A stretch of DNA of 64,000 nt from Altererythrobacter sp. CAU 1644 (GCF_029623755.1 NZ_CP121106.1:2918352-2982351), one strand, 5' to 3'; shown: positions 25,895 to 35,388, numbered from the stretch's first letter. Notes: generated by a model from the letters alone, not told the origin. A program made the numbers and translations.

Positions 25895-27004
25895 ATGAGC
25901 AAACCGAGGAGAGTTGAGGTTCACGGGCGCGGCGCGCAGTCCGACAAGGTGCCGACGCGCTTTGGATTGAACGAACGCGAGGTGGACGGCGACTGGCGCG
26001 ACTATGTGGAGCTCCTCGATGGCCCACCCGTGAAACTGCGTACGACTGTGACCGAGGAAAATCCCAAGACCATCCTCAGCTTCAACCAGTCGCCCGACAT
26101 TGCCTTCGATCGTTCTATCAATGCCTATCGCGGTTGTGAGCATGGCTGTATCTATTGCTTTGCCCGCCCTACCCATGCCTATCACGATCTATCGCCGGGC
26201 CTGGACTTCGAAACCAAGCTGTTTGCGAAGCCGAATGCCGCAGAAATCCTGCGAAAAACGCTCGCCAGCCCGCGCTACCGGCCCAAGCCGATCGCGATGG
26301 GGACCAACACCGATCCCTACCAGCCGATCGAGCGAAATTACCGGATAACCCGCCAGGTGCTCGAGGTTTGCCTCGATGCGCGCCATCCGGTGACCATAAC
26401 CACGAAGTCCGATCGGGTGCTCGATGACATCGCCTTGCTCGCCGAAATGGCGAAACGGCGACTCGTAGCGGTCGCTATCTCGGTGACGACCCTCGATCCC
26501 AAGCTTTCGGGCAAGCTCGAACCGCGCGCCGCAGCCCCGGAAAAGCGGATGGCGGCCTTGGGCAAGCTGGTCGACGCTGGCATCCCGGCGCACTGCTCGA
26601 TCGCCCCGATCATCCCCGCCATTACCGACGAATTCATGGAGGAGATCATCCAGCGCGCCGCCGCGATGGGTGTGAACAGCGCGGGCTGGATCCCGCTGCG
26701 ACTGCCGCACGAGGTCGCGCCGCTGTTCCGCGAATGGCTCGATGTCCACTACCCCGAGCGGGCGGGCAAGGTGATGAGCATCGTTCGCTCGATTCGCTCG
26801 AGCCGTGATAACGACCCCGACTTCTTTACTCGGCTCAAACCCACCGGCGTGTGGGCGGAGCTGTTCCGGACCCGCTTTCGCATCGCCTGCAAACGCGCCG
26901 GGATCAGCAGTACCGCGATGAGCAGCACGATGGGCGAACGGTTCGAACTCGATTGCACGCAGTTCCGTGCCCCGGAAACCGGCGGGCAGCTGCGCTTGCT
27001 CTAA
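25895..27004 (+). CDS. Radical SAM protein, PA0069/SplB-like family
   Basis: About 369 residues. The radical SAM triad is in GCEHGCIYCFARP (C-x3-C-x2-C), followed by the Tyr/His-rich THAYHDL characteristic of the PA0069 (Rv2578c-like) subfamily related to spore photoproduct lyase. Conserved downstream blocks TNTDPYQPIER and ITTKSDRVL are also present. ATG at 25895 begins MSKPRRVEVHGRG; the frame is open further upstream into the divergent gene. The reaction is not established for the family; a DNA-repair or modification role is a guess from fold similarity. Confidence 0.9.
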   Translation: MSKPRRVEVHGRGAQSDKVPTRFGLNEREVDGDWRDYVELLDGPPVKLRTTVTEENPKTILSFNQSPDIAFDRSINAYRGCEHGCIYCFARPTHAYHDLSPGLDFETKLFAKPNAAEILRKTLASPRYRPKPIAMGTNTDPYQPIERNYRITRQVLEVCLDARHPVTITTKSDRVLDDIALLAEMAKRRLVAVAISVTTLDPKLSGKLEPRAAAPEKRMAALGKLVDAGIPAHCSIAPIIPAITDEFMEEIIQRAAAMGVNSAGWIPLRLPHEVAPLFREWLDVHYPERAGKVMSIVRSIRSSRDNDPDFFTRLKPTGVWAELFRTRFRIACKRAGISSTAMSSTMGERFELDCTQFRAPETGGQLRLL

Positions 27005-27040
27005 CCCGCTGTTTACCAAGATCGACTAAGCCCGCCGTTG

Positions 27041-28051
27041 ATGGATAGTGAGACAATCACGGTTTCGAACGCGCTCGACGGGCGAGCATGGGCGCTGTGC
27101 GTTCTGCTTACGCTCTGCCCTGCCCTGTTTGCCGCCTGGTACGCGAATTCACCGGCGGACCTCGCCCCCGCCCTCGCTATTCTGCCTGCATGGATGGCGG
27201 CTGCCGCAATCCTCGCAGCCATCGGCGCCTTTGCGCACATGGTCGCTCGCAAGGAACCCAGCCCGGCGGCCGCGATAGCGAGAATGGTACAGCAGGACTG
27301 GCGTGCAATCCTGCAAGCCGCGCTACTGATCCTCCTTGCAGGCCTCAACATGATCACCTTCATGTGGATCAAGCCATTGCTCAACCAACTGGTGCCGTTC
27401 TGGGCTGACCCGCTGCTTGCTCTGTTCGATAACGCCCTGTTCTTCGGCCACGATCCGTGGACGCTGCTCGACTGGGCCAATGTCCCATTCGCAGGGCTGA
27501 TCTACCATCCGGTGTGGTTCTTCACGATCGCGATCGCCCTGTTGGTTGCAACTTTCGCTCCCGCCTCGCGGGAACGATCGGCGATTATCGTGAGCTATTT
27601 CGTGCTGTGGTCGCTGGTCGCGCCAATCGTGCACAGCCTGCTTCCAGCTGTCGGACCGATCTTCTACGAAGCCATGGGCTATGGGCCGCGCTTCGCGGCC
27701 ATGCAGAACAATCCCGAAACAGCGGCGGTCGCCGGATATTTGTGGGATTTCTACGAAAGCGGCAGCTTCGGTGCCGGCAACGGAATCTCCGCCATGCCTT
27801 CGATGCATGTCACGACCAGCAGCTGGGTCGTCATCGCAACCTATGTGCTGCGCCGCCGCTGGCTCCCCGTCGCTCTCGCGGCCTGGGCCGTGATCTTCAC
27901 GCTGTCGATTGCGCTCGGCTGGCACTACGCGGTCGATGGCATTGTCGGGGCAATTGCTGCCTTCAGCGTCTACCGCCTGTGCCTGCTTTTCTTCGCGGAT
28001 CGACCTGGCGAACCGGTTTCGATCGCGCAGCCTGTTCCCAATCCCGCCTAG
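27041..28051 (+). CDS. PAP2 superfamily protein, AUR1-like (PF14378 type)
   Basis: About 336 residues with six or more membrane helices. The phosphatase/phosphotransferase signature is split as AMPSMHVTTSSW (about 245-256) and LGWHYAVDGIVGA (about 290-302), carrying the catalytic histidines. The arrangement resembles inositolphosphorylceramide synthase AUR1 and bacterial PAP2_3 proteins. Since sphingomonads make sphingolipids, a headgroup transfer on ceramide is conceivable, but undecaprenyl or lipid phosphatase activity is equally possible. ATG at 27041 was chosen; a TTG codon directly before is in frame. The stop interlocks with the convergent DUF1330 gene in CTAG. Confidence 0.82.
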   Translation: MDSETITVSNALDGRAWALCVLLTLCPALFAAWYANSPADLAPALAILPAWMAAAAILAAIGAFAHMVARKEPSPAAAIARMVQQDWRAILQAALLILLAGLNMITFMWIKPLLNQLVPFWADPLLALFDNALFFGHDPWTLLDWANVPFAGLIYHPVWFFTIAIALLVATFAPASRERSAIIVSYFVLWSLVAPIVHSLLPAVGPIFYEAMGYGPRFAAMQNNPETAAVAGYLWDFYESGSFGAGNGISAMPSMHVTTSSWVVIATYVLRRRWLPVALAAWAVIFTLSIALGWHYAVDGIVGAIAAFSVYRLCLLFFADRPGEPVSIAQPVPNPA

Positions 28052-28479
28052 AATCCTGCGCCCGCGTCACCGGGTTTGAAGCGAATCAGGCGGCTGTCGA
28101 CCAGCGCCGCCGTGCGGTTCTGAACTGCGAGCTGGTAATCGGCATCCTTGATCATCTCGAAGAAGGCGCCGGCGTTGGGATAGCGCGCAACGAAGCCATC
28201 GTGCCAGCGCTTGTCTTCCGGCCCTGTCACCATGGTCTGGAAGGCCCCGCGCCACACGATCTCGCCCCCGACTCGGCGAAAGATCGGACCGCTGGTCTTG
28301 CCATATTCCTCATAGGCACGCCGCCCGCTCCAGCCATTGCCATGGTGCTCGTGACCTTCCGGATATTCGGCGAGGTCCCGATAAAGCAGCAGGTTGAGCA
28401 TGTGGATCGGCTCGTCGCGCGGCAGGTCCTTGAAGGCCTGGAAGTTGGCGGGACTGGGGTCGATGTAGGTGTCGCTCAT
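28048..28479 (-). CDS. DUF1330 domain protein
   Basis: A 143-residue dimeric alpha/beta-barrel type protein. HMLNLLLYRDLAEYP in the first third and YPNAGAFFEMIKDADYQLA in the last third match the DUF1330 ferredoxin-like fold. No catalytic function is known for the family. The start overlaps the GNAT stop (ATGA), so it is the third gene of an acyl-CoA ligase, GNAT, DUF1330 operon. Confidence 0.85.
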   Translation of the reverse strand: MSDTYIDPSPANFQAFKDLPRDEPIHMLNLLLYRDLAEYPEGHEHHGNGWSGRRAYEEYGKTSGPIFRRVGGEIVWRGAFQTMVTGPEDKRWHDGFVARYPNAGAFFEMIKDADYQLAVQNRTAALVDSRLIRFKPGDAGAGF

Positions 28480-28994
28480 TGGGGCAATCCTCCCTGCGTC
28501 AAATCATACTGCATGTAGACGGTATCGAGCCGACGCCCGAACTTGAAGCCGACATTGCGCATCCTGCCGGCGTGGACGAAACCGAGCTTCGCATGGAGTG
28601 CGACCGAGGCGGGCTCACCCCCGCCAGCCACCGCGATCATCTGCTCGAACCCCGCTATGCGCGCCGCAGCGATCAACTCGCCAAGCAATCTGGATCCAAC
28701 GCCCGCGCCGCGCGCATTTTCGGCGACGTAGATGCTGTTCTCGCAAGTATGCGCATAGGCAGCGCGGTCACGGAACTGGGTGGCATAAACATATCCGAGC
28801 ACCCCATTCGCGCCTTCAGCAACGAGGAACGGCCAACCACGTCCGCCGATGTCCGCGATCTTTCCTTCCCAAAAGGAAACGTCCGGCGCTTCGGTGTCGA
28901 ACGTCGCGGTGCCATGCGCGACGTGGTAGGCATAGATATCGCAAATGGCCTGCGCATCACCGGGAAGCGCAGGCCGAATTGCAATTTCAGGCAA
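28476..28994 (-). CDS. GNAT N-acetyltransferase, phosphinothricin acetyltransferase-like
   Basis: A 172-residue GNAT of the Pat/bar type. The N-terminus IRPALPGDAQAICDIYAYHV and the block ENSIYVAENARGAGVGSRLL (acetyl-CoA pyrophosphate loop RGAGVG near residue 102) are typical, as is LHAKLGFVHAGRMRNVGFKF. It acetylates a small amine or amino acid; the natural substrate is unknown. The start is TTG at 28994, supported by AAGGA eight bases upstream, and overlaps the end of the ligase gene by eight bases. Confidence 0.85.
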   Translation of the reverse strand: MPEIAIRPALPGDAQAICDIYAYHVAHGTATFDTEAPDVSFWEGKIADIGGRGWPFLVAEGANGVLGYVYATQFRDRAAYAHTCENSIYVAENARGAGVGSRLLGELIAAARIAGFEQMIAVAGGGEPASVALHAKLGFVHAGRMRNVGFKFGRRLDTVYMQYDLTQGGLPQ

Positions 28995-30594
28995 GCTTAT
29001 AGTCCTTGAACTGGTCGCGCAGGTCCTTCTTGCTGATCTTGCCGGTCGCCGTGTGCGGAATTTCGTCGATGAACTCGACCGCGTCAGGCAACCACCACTT
29101 GGCGATCAGCGGCTTGAGGTGGTCGATCACCTCGTCCTGCGTCAATTCGGTGCCTTCCTTCTTCACCACGAACAGGACCGGGCGTTCGTCCCACTTGGGG
29201 TGGAACATGCCAACGCAGGCGGCCTCGGCAATCGCCGGGTGGCCCACCGCCGCATTCTCGAGTTCGACCGAGCTGATCCATTCGCCGCCAGACTTGATCA
29301 CGTCCTTGGTCCGGTCGGTCAGCTGCAGCGTTCCGTCCGGGTGGATGATGCCGACGTCGCCGGTGTCGAACCAGCCCTCGTTGTTCACCGCGTCCTGCTC
29401 GGCCTTGAAGTAGCGCTTGATGATCCACGGGCCGCGGATCTGGAGCGCACCAGAGGCTACTCCGTCGCGTGGCAATTCGGTCATCATGTCGTCGAGATCG
29501 ACCGTCCGCAGTTCGACGCCAAAGATCGGGCGACCCTGCATCGCGGTCTTGTCGACCTTCTCCTCGAAACTGAGCTGGTCCCAATCCCAGGTCGGGCCGC
29601 CGACCGTGCCAATCGGGCTGGTCTCGGTCATGCCCCAAGCATGCTGGACGCGGGTCCCGTTCTTCATCAGCCGTTCGATCATGAAACGCGGACAGGCAGA
29701 ACCGCCGATCGTCGCGGCCTTGAGCGGCGGCAGGTCGATCCCCTCCTTGTCGCAATATTGGAAGTGCGCCAGCCAGACCGTCGGTACGCCCGCGCTGTCG
29801 GTTACTTTCTCGCGCATCATCAGTTCGTGCAGCACCGCCGGATCGTTGACCGCGCTGAACACGAACTTGATCCCGGCCATGGCGCCGGCATAGGGCAGGC
29901 CCCAACTCGCGGCGTGGAACATCGGGACGACCGGCAACATCACCGAGGCGCTGCTGAAGTTGAATGCCGCTGGCTGAAGCCCGGCAATCGCGTGCATCAT
30001 GGTCGAGCGGTGCTCGTACTGAACCCCCTTGGGATTGCCGGTGGTGCCCGAGGTGTAGCAGATCATGCAAGGGTCGCGTTCGTCCCCGGCGACCCATTCG
30101 AAATCGCCGTCCTGCTCGCCGATCCATTCTTCGAAAGCGGGCGAATGCTCGCCCGAATCGTAGCAGATGTAGTGCTCGACCGTGGTCCAGCGCTCTTTCA
30201 TCCGGTCGACGATGGGCTGGAACGCCGCATCGTAACACAGCACCTTATCCTCGGCGTGGTTGACGATGTATTCGAGCTGGTCGTCGAACAGGCGCGGGTT
30301 GACAGTGTGCAGCACCCCGCCCATCCCGGCGACACCGTACCAGCTGACCAAATGACGCGAGTGGTTCATCGCCAGGCTCGCGACGCGGTCGCCCTTTCTG
30401 ATGCCCAGCGCCAGCAGCGCCTGCGCCATCTTGAGCGCGTCGGAGCGGATTTCCGCCCAGTTCGTGCGGGTCTCGCTGCCATCGGCCCAGCGCGTGACGA
30501 TCTCGCGTGAACCGGCCTCGCGCGCGGCATGGTCGATCACATGCGTGATCCGCATGCTCCAGTCTTGCATAGCTCCCAAAGATCCAGTGGGCAT
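28987..30594 (-). CDS. Long-chain fatty acid-CoA ligase family enzyme
   Basis: About 535 residues, AMP-forming. The P-loop ICYTSGTTGNPKGV, the adenylate motif WGMTETSPIG, DTGDVGIIHPDG and the C-terminal TATGKISKKDLRDQ are all present. It would activate medium- or long-chain fatty acids for beta-oxidation, consistent with ETF-QO elsewhere in the window. I chose ATG 30594 because AAGAGGAA lies about six bases upstream; a further upstream open frame overlaps no known domain. It is the first gene of the operon with the GNAT and DUF1330 genes. Confidence 0.92.
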   Translation of the reverse strand: MPTGSLGAMQDWSMRITHVIDHAAREAGSREIVTRWADGSETRTNWAEIRSDALKMAQALLALGIRKGDRVASLAMNHSRHLVSWYGVAGMGGVLHTVNPRLFDDQLEYIVNHAEDKVLCYDAAFQPIVDRMKERWTTVEHYICYDSGEHSPAFEEWIGEQDGDFEWVAGDERDPCMICYTSGTTGNPKGVQYEHRSTMMHAIAGLQPAAFNFSSASVMLPVVPMFHAASWGLPYAGAMAGIKFVFSAVNDPAVLHELMMREKVTDSAGVPTVWLAHFQYCDKEGIDLPPLKAATIGGSACPRFMIERLMKNGTRVQHAWGMTETSPIGTVGGPTWDWDQLSFEEKVDKTAMQGRPIFGVELRTVDLDDMMTELPRDGVASGALQIRGPWIIKRYFKAEQDAVNNEGWFDTGDVGIIHPDGTLQLTDRTKDVIKSGGEWISSVELENAAVGHPAIAEAACVGMFHPKWDERPVLFVVKKEGTELTQDEVIDHLKPLIAKWWLPDAVEFIDEIPHTATGKISKKDLRDQFKDYKLA

Positions 30595-30679
30595 TGCCGT
30601 TCCTCTTCCCGTTTCGCTTTGCCACCATTCATGCCGACAGCCGACACGCTTGGCAATCGGTGCGGAGAAGAGAAAAAGT

Positions 30680-33600
30680 TTAGGCGACGAGGCGCAAGCG
30701 GGCGCTGGAGCGTTGCGGCTGCAGCGATACGCGATCGAGCCCGCCCACCGCGCTGAGCCGTTCGGCCAGATCGCCGTCGAGCTGGAAATTGCGCCCGAGG
30801 CGCATATGCACCTCGCCCTGATCGCCCAGCGGCAGGCGGGCAATGACCTCGCCCTGCCCCTCTTCGCCCGAGGCGAGTTCCATCTTGAGTTCCGCCAGAG
30901 CTTCGACGCTCAGGACGTCGAGCGTGAGGAGCATCTTCGTCGCGCCCTTTACCTCGGCTAGCGGCCTTGCCCCTCGAACGGTCACCCGCGGCGCGTCGCC
31001 GGGATTGGGCCGGTCGAGTTCGACCGTCAGCAACAGGCATGTCCCGTCGGCTGCCCATTGCTGGAAAGCGGGCACCAGGCTTTCCTCGAAACAGGCGGCA
31101 GAGAACTGCCCTGAAGAATCGGAGAAATCGGCGCGGACGTAGTCAGCCCCACGCTTGGTGCGCAGCTTGCTGTAGCCCTCGACCATCGCCGCCATGACCG
31201 CGCTGGAGCGCCCGCCGGGCGAGGCACCGCCTTCCATCAGGCTCTGATAGGTTCGCGCACCATTGGCCGAGGCGATCGGCCAGTGCTGCTGGACGGGATG
31301 GGCGGAGAAATAGAACCCGAAATTCTCGCGCTCCTTCGCCATCCGCTCGGCACGGGTCCACGGTTCGACTTCCTTCAGGCGCAGGCTGTCGTCCGCCTGG
31401 TCTTCGCCGCCGAACAAGCCGACTTGTCCGCTCGAACGTTCACGCTCGGCGGCTTCGGCCACTGCCAGTAGCATGTCCGCGTTCTCGAAGACCTTGGCGC
31501 GATCATCTTCCAGCCCGTCGAGCGCGCCTGCCGCCGCCAGCCCTTCCAATTGCCGCGAATTCATCGCGCCCTTGGGCATACGCTCGAACAGGTCCTGCAG
31601 GCTCGTGTAAGGCCCGCTACCCTCGCGCTCGGCGACGATCGCTTCCATTGCCTTTTCACCGACATTGCGGATGCCGGCGAGCGCATAGCGCACGGCATAG
31701 CCATGATCGGTCTGCTCGACGGTGAAGCGCGCCTCGGACTTGTTGATGTCGGGCGGGAGCACCTCGACCCCGCCGCTGCCATTCGGATAGCGGCGTGCAT
31801 CATCGACAAAGACCGCCAGCTTCTCCGACTGGTGCATGTCGAAGCACATCGAAGCGGCGTAGAATTCCTCGGGGTAGTGCGCCTTCAGCCAACCGGTCTG
31901 GTAGGCGAGCAAGGCGTAGGCCGCAGCGTGCGACTTGTTGAAACCATAGCCTGCAAACTTGTCGATCAAGTCGAACAGTTCGTTGGCCTGCTTCGGCTCG
32001 ATGTTCGATACTTCCTTGCACCCGTCGACGAAGCGCTGGCGCTGGGCGTCCATCTCGGCCTGCACCTTCTTGCCCATCGCGCGGCGCAGCAGATCGGCGT
32101 CGCCGAGCGAGTAGCCGGCGAGGATCTGCGCGGCCTGCATGACCTGTTCCTGGTAGACGAAGATACCGTAGGTCTCGGCAAGGATCTCCTCGAGCTTGGG
32201 GTGCGGATACTCGATCGCCACCTCGCCCGCCTTGCGCTGGCCGAACAGCGGAATGTTGTCCATCGGCCCCGGACGGTAGAGTGAAACGAGCGCGATGATG
32301 TCGCCGAAATTGGTGGGTTTCACCGCGGTCAGCGTGCGGCGCATTCCTTCGGATTCCAGCTGGAACACGCCGACCGTATTGCCCGCCTGCATGAGATCGT
32401 AGACCGCCGGATCGTCGAGCGGCAGCTGCGACAGGTCGAGCTCGATCCCGCGCTTCTCGAGCAGATCGACGGCCTTGCGCAGCACCGACAGCGTCTTCAG
32501 CCCGAGGAAGTCGAACTTCACCAGTCCGCTGCTCTCGACATTCTTCATGTCGTATTGCGTGACCGGCATGTCCGAACGCGGATCGCGGTAGAGCGGCACC
32601 AACTGCGCCAGCGGCCGGTCGCCGATCACCACCCCGGCCGCGTGGGTCGAGCTGTTGCGGGGCAGCCCCTCCAGTTCCATGGCCAGGTCGACGAGGCGTT
32701 TCACCTCATTGTCGTTGTCATACTCGCGCTTGAAATCTGCCGCACCGTTGAGCGCGCGAGGCAGCGTCCAAGGGTCGGTCGGATGGTTCGGCACCATCTT
32801 ACACAGCCGATCGACGTGGCCGTAGCTCATCTGCAGGATACGGCCGCAATCGCGCAGCACGGCGCGCGCCTTCATCTTGCCGAAGGTGATGATCTGCGCG
32901 ACGTGATCGTGCCCGTATTTCTGCTGAACATAGCGGATCACCTCGCCGCGCCGCGTTTCGCAGAAGTCGATGTCGAAGTCGGGCATCGACACGCGCTCGG
33001 GGTTGAGGAAGCGTTCGAACAGCAGGCCCAGCTTGATCGGGTCGAGGTCCGTAATCGTCAGCGCCCAGGCAACCAGCGAACCGGCACCCGAGCCGCGCCC
33101 CGGCCCCACCGGAATGTCATGGTCCTTGGCCCATTTGATAAAGTCGGCAACGATCAGGAAGTATCCCGGGAAACCCATCTGATTGATCACGCCGACTTCG
33201 AAATCGAGTCGGTCGAAATAGACCTTGCGCTCCTCTTCCGACATCTCGCCATTGGGTTCGAGCCGCGCCTCGAGACCCTTGCGCGCATCCTCTGCAAGCA
33301 TCCTGGCCTCGCCTTCGAGGTCGCCGGCGAGGCTGGGCAGGATCGGCTTGCGGTAAGGCGGCGCATAGGCGCAGCGCTGCGCGATCACGAGCGTATTCGC
33401 GGTCGCCTCGGGCAAGTCGGCGAATAGCTCGTCCATCATCGGCGCGGTCTTGACGAAAGCTTGCCGGTTGGTGCGCTTGCGATCCTCCGCCTCTATATGG
33501 CTCGAATTGGCGATGCACAGCATGGCGTCATGCGCCTTGAACATGTGCGGCTCAGCAAAATTCGCTGGATTGCTCGCCACCAGCGGCAGCTCCCGCGTAT

Positions 33601-34183
33601 AGGCAAGGTCGATCAAGGCGCTTTCGGCGCGCCTTGCCACCTCGTCGCCATTGCGAGCAATCTCGATATAGAACCGGTCGCGAAACAGCGCTTGCAAGCG
33701 GTCGCAGAGGATTTCCGCATGGCCGGCCTGCCCCTCGGCGAGAAGCCTCGTCAATGCGCCCTCGCCCGCACCGGAAAGCGCGATCAGCCCCTCGGTATGG
33801 CCATCGAGATCGGCGAGCTGCACGTGGGGTTCGAACTCAAGCGGGCGATCGAGATGCGCCTTCGACACAAGATGGCAGAGATTGTCGTAACCTGTCTCGT
33901 CCTGGGCATAGAGCGGCAGGTAATCGACCTGCTTGCCTTCCTCCGCCCCATCTCTCGCCTGGCGCGCCACCCCCAGCAACGTGCCGATGATCGGTTGGAT
34001 GCCCTCGCCCTTGCAGGCGCCCGCAAACATGACCGCTCCGTAAAGGCCGTTGCGGTCGCAGATCGCGATTGCGGGAAAGCCGCGCTCCTTCGCCAGCTTG
34101 GCAATCGCCTTGGGATCGATTGCCCCTTCGAGCATCGAATAGGACGAGAGAACGCGCAGCGGAACGAAAGGAGCGAAGGGCAT
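30680..34183 (-). CDS. dnaE: DNA polymerase III alpha subunit
   Basis: A 1167-residue C-family replicative polymerase. The N-terminal PHP domain starts PFAPFVPLRVLSSYSMLEGA, with the usual metal-binding histidines replaced, so it is probably not an active exonuclease. The palm contains GPGRGSGAGSLVAWAL and the catalytic PDFDIDFCE; the fingers and HhH region (FAGYGFNKSHAAAYALLAYQ) and a C-terminal OB fold and tau-binding region follow. Size fits DnaE1. The start has no Shine-Dalgarno at normal spacing: a 17-base inverted repeat directly precedes the ATG, with GGGGAA on its far side. Confidence 0.97.
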   Translation of the reverse strand: MPFAPFVPLRVLSSYSMLEGAIDPKAIAKLAKERGFPAIAICDRNGLYGAVMFAGACKGEGIQPIIGTLLGVARQARDGAEEGKQVDYLPLYAQDETGYDNLCHLVSKAHLDRPLEFEPHVQLADLDGHTEGLIALSGAGEGALTRLLAEGQAGHAEILCDRLQALFRDRFYIEIARNGDEVARRAESALIDLAYTRELPLVASNPANFAEPHMFKAHDAMLCIANSSHIEAEDRKRTNRQAFVKTAPMMDELFADLPEATANTLVIAQRCAYAPPYRKPILPSLAGDLEGEARMLAEDARKGLEARLEPNGEMSEEERKVYFDRLDFEVGVINQMGFPGYFLIVADFIKWAKDHDIPVGPGRGSGAGSLVAWALTITDLDPIKLGLLFERFLNPERVSMPDFDIDFCETRRGEVIRYVQQKYGHDHVAQIITFGKMKARAVLRDCGRILQMSYGHVDRLCKMVPNHPTDPWTLPRALNGAADFKREYDNDNEVKRLVDLAMELEGLPRNSSTHAAGVVIGDRPLAQLVPLYRDPRSDMPVTQYDMKNVESSGLVKFDFLGLKTLSVLRKAVDLLEKRGIELDLSQLPLDDPAVYDLMQAGNTVGVFQLESEGMRRTLTAVKPTNFGDIIALVSLYRPGPMDNIPLFGQRKAGEVAIEYPHPKLEEILAETYGIFVYQEQVMQAAQILAGYSLGDADLLRRAMGKKVQAEMDAQRQRFVDGCKEVSNIEPKQANELFDLIDKFAGYGFNKSHAAAYALLAYQTGWLKAHYPEEFYAASMCFDMHQSEKLAVFVDDARRYPNGSGGVEVLPPDINKSEARFTVEQTDHGYAVRYALAGIRNVGEKAMEAIVAEREGSGPYTSLQDLFERMPKGAMNSRQLEGLAAAGALDGLEDDRAKVFENADMLLAVAEAAERERSSGQVGLFGGEDQADDSLRLKEVEPWTRAERMAKERENFGFYFSAHPVQQHWPIASANGARTYQSLMEGGASPGGRSSAVMAAMVEGYSKLRTKRGADYVRADFSDSSGQFSAACFEESLVPAFQQWAADGTCLLLTVELDRPNPGDAPRVTVRGARPLAEVKGATKMLLTLDVLSVEALAELKMELASGEEGQGEVIARLPLGDQGEVHMRLGRNFQLDGDLAERLSAVGGLDRVSLQPQRSSARLRLVA

Positions 34184-34200
34184 GTTCGCAATATGCGAAC
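34184..34200 (-). repeat. Perfect inverted repeat abutting the dnaE start codon
   Basis: On the coding (minus) strand the bases are GTTCGCA, TAT, TGCGAAC, giving seven-base perfect arms around a three-base centre, followed immediately by the dnaE ATG. It fills the place where a Shine-Dalgarno would be expected. As RNA it would form a compact hairpin that brings the upstream GGGGAA close to the start; as DNA it could be an operator. It is not the GTTC-N7-GTTC form of the alphaproteobacterial SOS box. Confidence 0.6.
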
Positions 34201-34257
34201 TTCCCCGGCGAATCTCCAGCGCCGAGCAGGCTCAATTCTCCACAGGCTGCGGAAAAA

Positions 34258-34737
34258 TCAGAGGACCTTTTCGATATCCTTCGCGATGCTCGCGGGCGCA
34301 TCGGTCGAGCCATAGCGCTTCACGACATTGCCATCGCGATCGATCAGGAATTTAGTGAAGTTCCACTTGATCGCGCTCGTACCCATGAAGCCCTTCTGCT
34401 CGCTCTTCATCCAGTCGAACAGTGGCGATGCATCCGGACCGTTGACGTCGACCTTCTCCATCAAGGGGAAGGTCACGCCGAAATTGACCTTGCAGAATTC
34501 CTGGATTTCATCGGCATTGCCCGGTTCCTGCGCACCGAACTGGTTGCAGGGGAAGCCCAGCACTTCAAAGCCTTGATCCTTGTACTTCTGGTACAGCGCC
34601 TCGAGCCCGTCATACTGCGGGGTAAAGCCGCATTTGCTGGCGGTATTGACCACCAGCAGCACGTTGCCCTTCTTCTCGGCAAGGTCGAGTTGTTCACCGC
34701 GGTTGGTGGTGACGGTGAAATCGGCAATCGTGGTCAT
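34258..34737 (-). CDS. Glutathione peroxidase family (thiol peroxidase type)
   Basis: A 159-residue thioredoxin-fold peroxidase. The peroxidatic cysteine is in NTASKCGFTPQY (residue about 36), where animal enzymes have selenocysteine, and the second block GFPCNQFGAQEPG provides the catalytic glutamine and a possible resolving cysteine. WNFTKFLID supplies the tryptophan. It reduces hydroperoxides using thioredoxin or glutathione in the cytoplasm. No signal peptide. It lies nine bases downstream of a secreted hypothetical protein on the same strand. Confidence 0.93.
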   Translation of the reverse strand: MTTIADFTVTTNRGEQLDLAEKKGNVLLVVNTASKCGFTPQYDGLEALYQKYKDQGFEVLGFPCNQFGAQEPGNADEIQEFCKVNFGVTFPLMEKVDVNGPDASPLFDWMKSEQKGFMGTSAIKWNFTKFLIDRDGNVVKRYGSTDAPASIAKDIEKVL

Positions 34738-34746
34738 TCGGCTGTC

Positions 34747-35292
34747 CTAGTCTGAATCGGCTTCCTTCGGCCGATATAGGAAGTCGAAGCTCGTTTGCCA
34801 CGAGATTCCATGGTCCGTCGATGCTTCGCCGTGCTGGCGAACGCTGCCATCGTCGTTCATTGTGTAGGTCATCCGGGTCAAGGCGTCCTGGCCCGGCCCT
34901 GCACCATTGGGCCAGTAGCCGGTCAGAACCATTTTTCCCTCGACGACACCGCCAATGAATTCCACCGCGCCGGGCGAAGAGCCGACCCATTTCTGGTGCC
35001 AGCGCTTGGTCGCAGCGTCGTAATGGTTGAGGCTGGTTCCCCCCGCCGACCTGAGCGGCATCCAGTTCTCGACGACGGCGCAGCCATTGAACTTGCGCTC
35101 GATGCGGCTGTTGGCGACCTGGTTTTCCTGGCCGTTGGGATAAACCGCCCATTCGCCGACCCAGAAGTCGAAGCCATCATGGCCCTCGGTATCGCAGGCA
35201 GGAGGTGCTGGAGGGGGCGTGGTTGGTTGCCCAGCGGGCGCCTGTGCGGCCGAAGCCTGCAGAATTGCGAGTGATGCGATAATCGTGAGCAT
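34747..35292 (-). CDS. Secreted hypothetical protein, DUF1579-like
   Basis: A 181-residue protein with a short signal peptide (MLTIIASLAILQASAAQA), a Pro/Thr-rich linker and a lipocalin-like domain. The block HDGFDFWVGEWAVYPNG, with later NGCAVVENW and GYWPNGAGPGQD, resembles DUF1579 or related proteins found beside unrelated enzymes. Two cysteines could pair. Function unknown. It is encoded nine bases upstream of the peroxidase gene and may be cotranscribed with it. Confidence 0.75.
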   Translation of the reverse strand: MLTIIASLAILQASAAQAPAGQPTTPPPAPPACDTEGHDGFDFWVGEWAVYPNGQENQVANSRIERKFNGCAVVENWMPLRSAGGTSLNHYDAATKRWHQKWVGSSPGAVEFIGGVVEGKMVLTGYWPNGAGPGQDALTRMTYTMNDDGSVRQHGEASTDHGISWQTSFDFLYRPKEADSD

Positions 35293-35388
35293 AGTCCCCT
35301 CCTCTGACGATCAGGCAGCCTCAGCGCCCGCATCGGGCAGGCCAAGCGCCACTCGACCAACCCCGAATGCCGCTCTGCGGGCGTATTG

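Noticed and set aside
34184-34200. SOS (LexA) box upstream of dnaE
   Set aside because: The alphaproteobacterial box is a direct repeat of GTTC spaced by seven; here it is an inverted repeat with a nine-base centre.
35326-35338. Short GCCCG/CGGGC hairpin
   Set aside because: Five base pairs in GC-rich sequence with no T tract; expected by chance.
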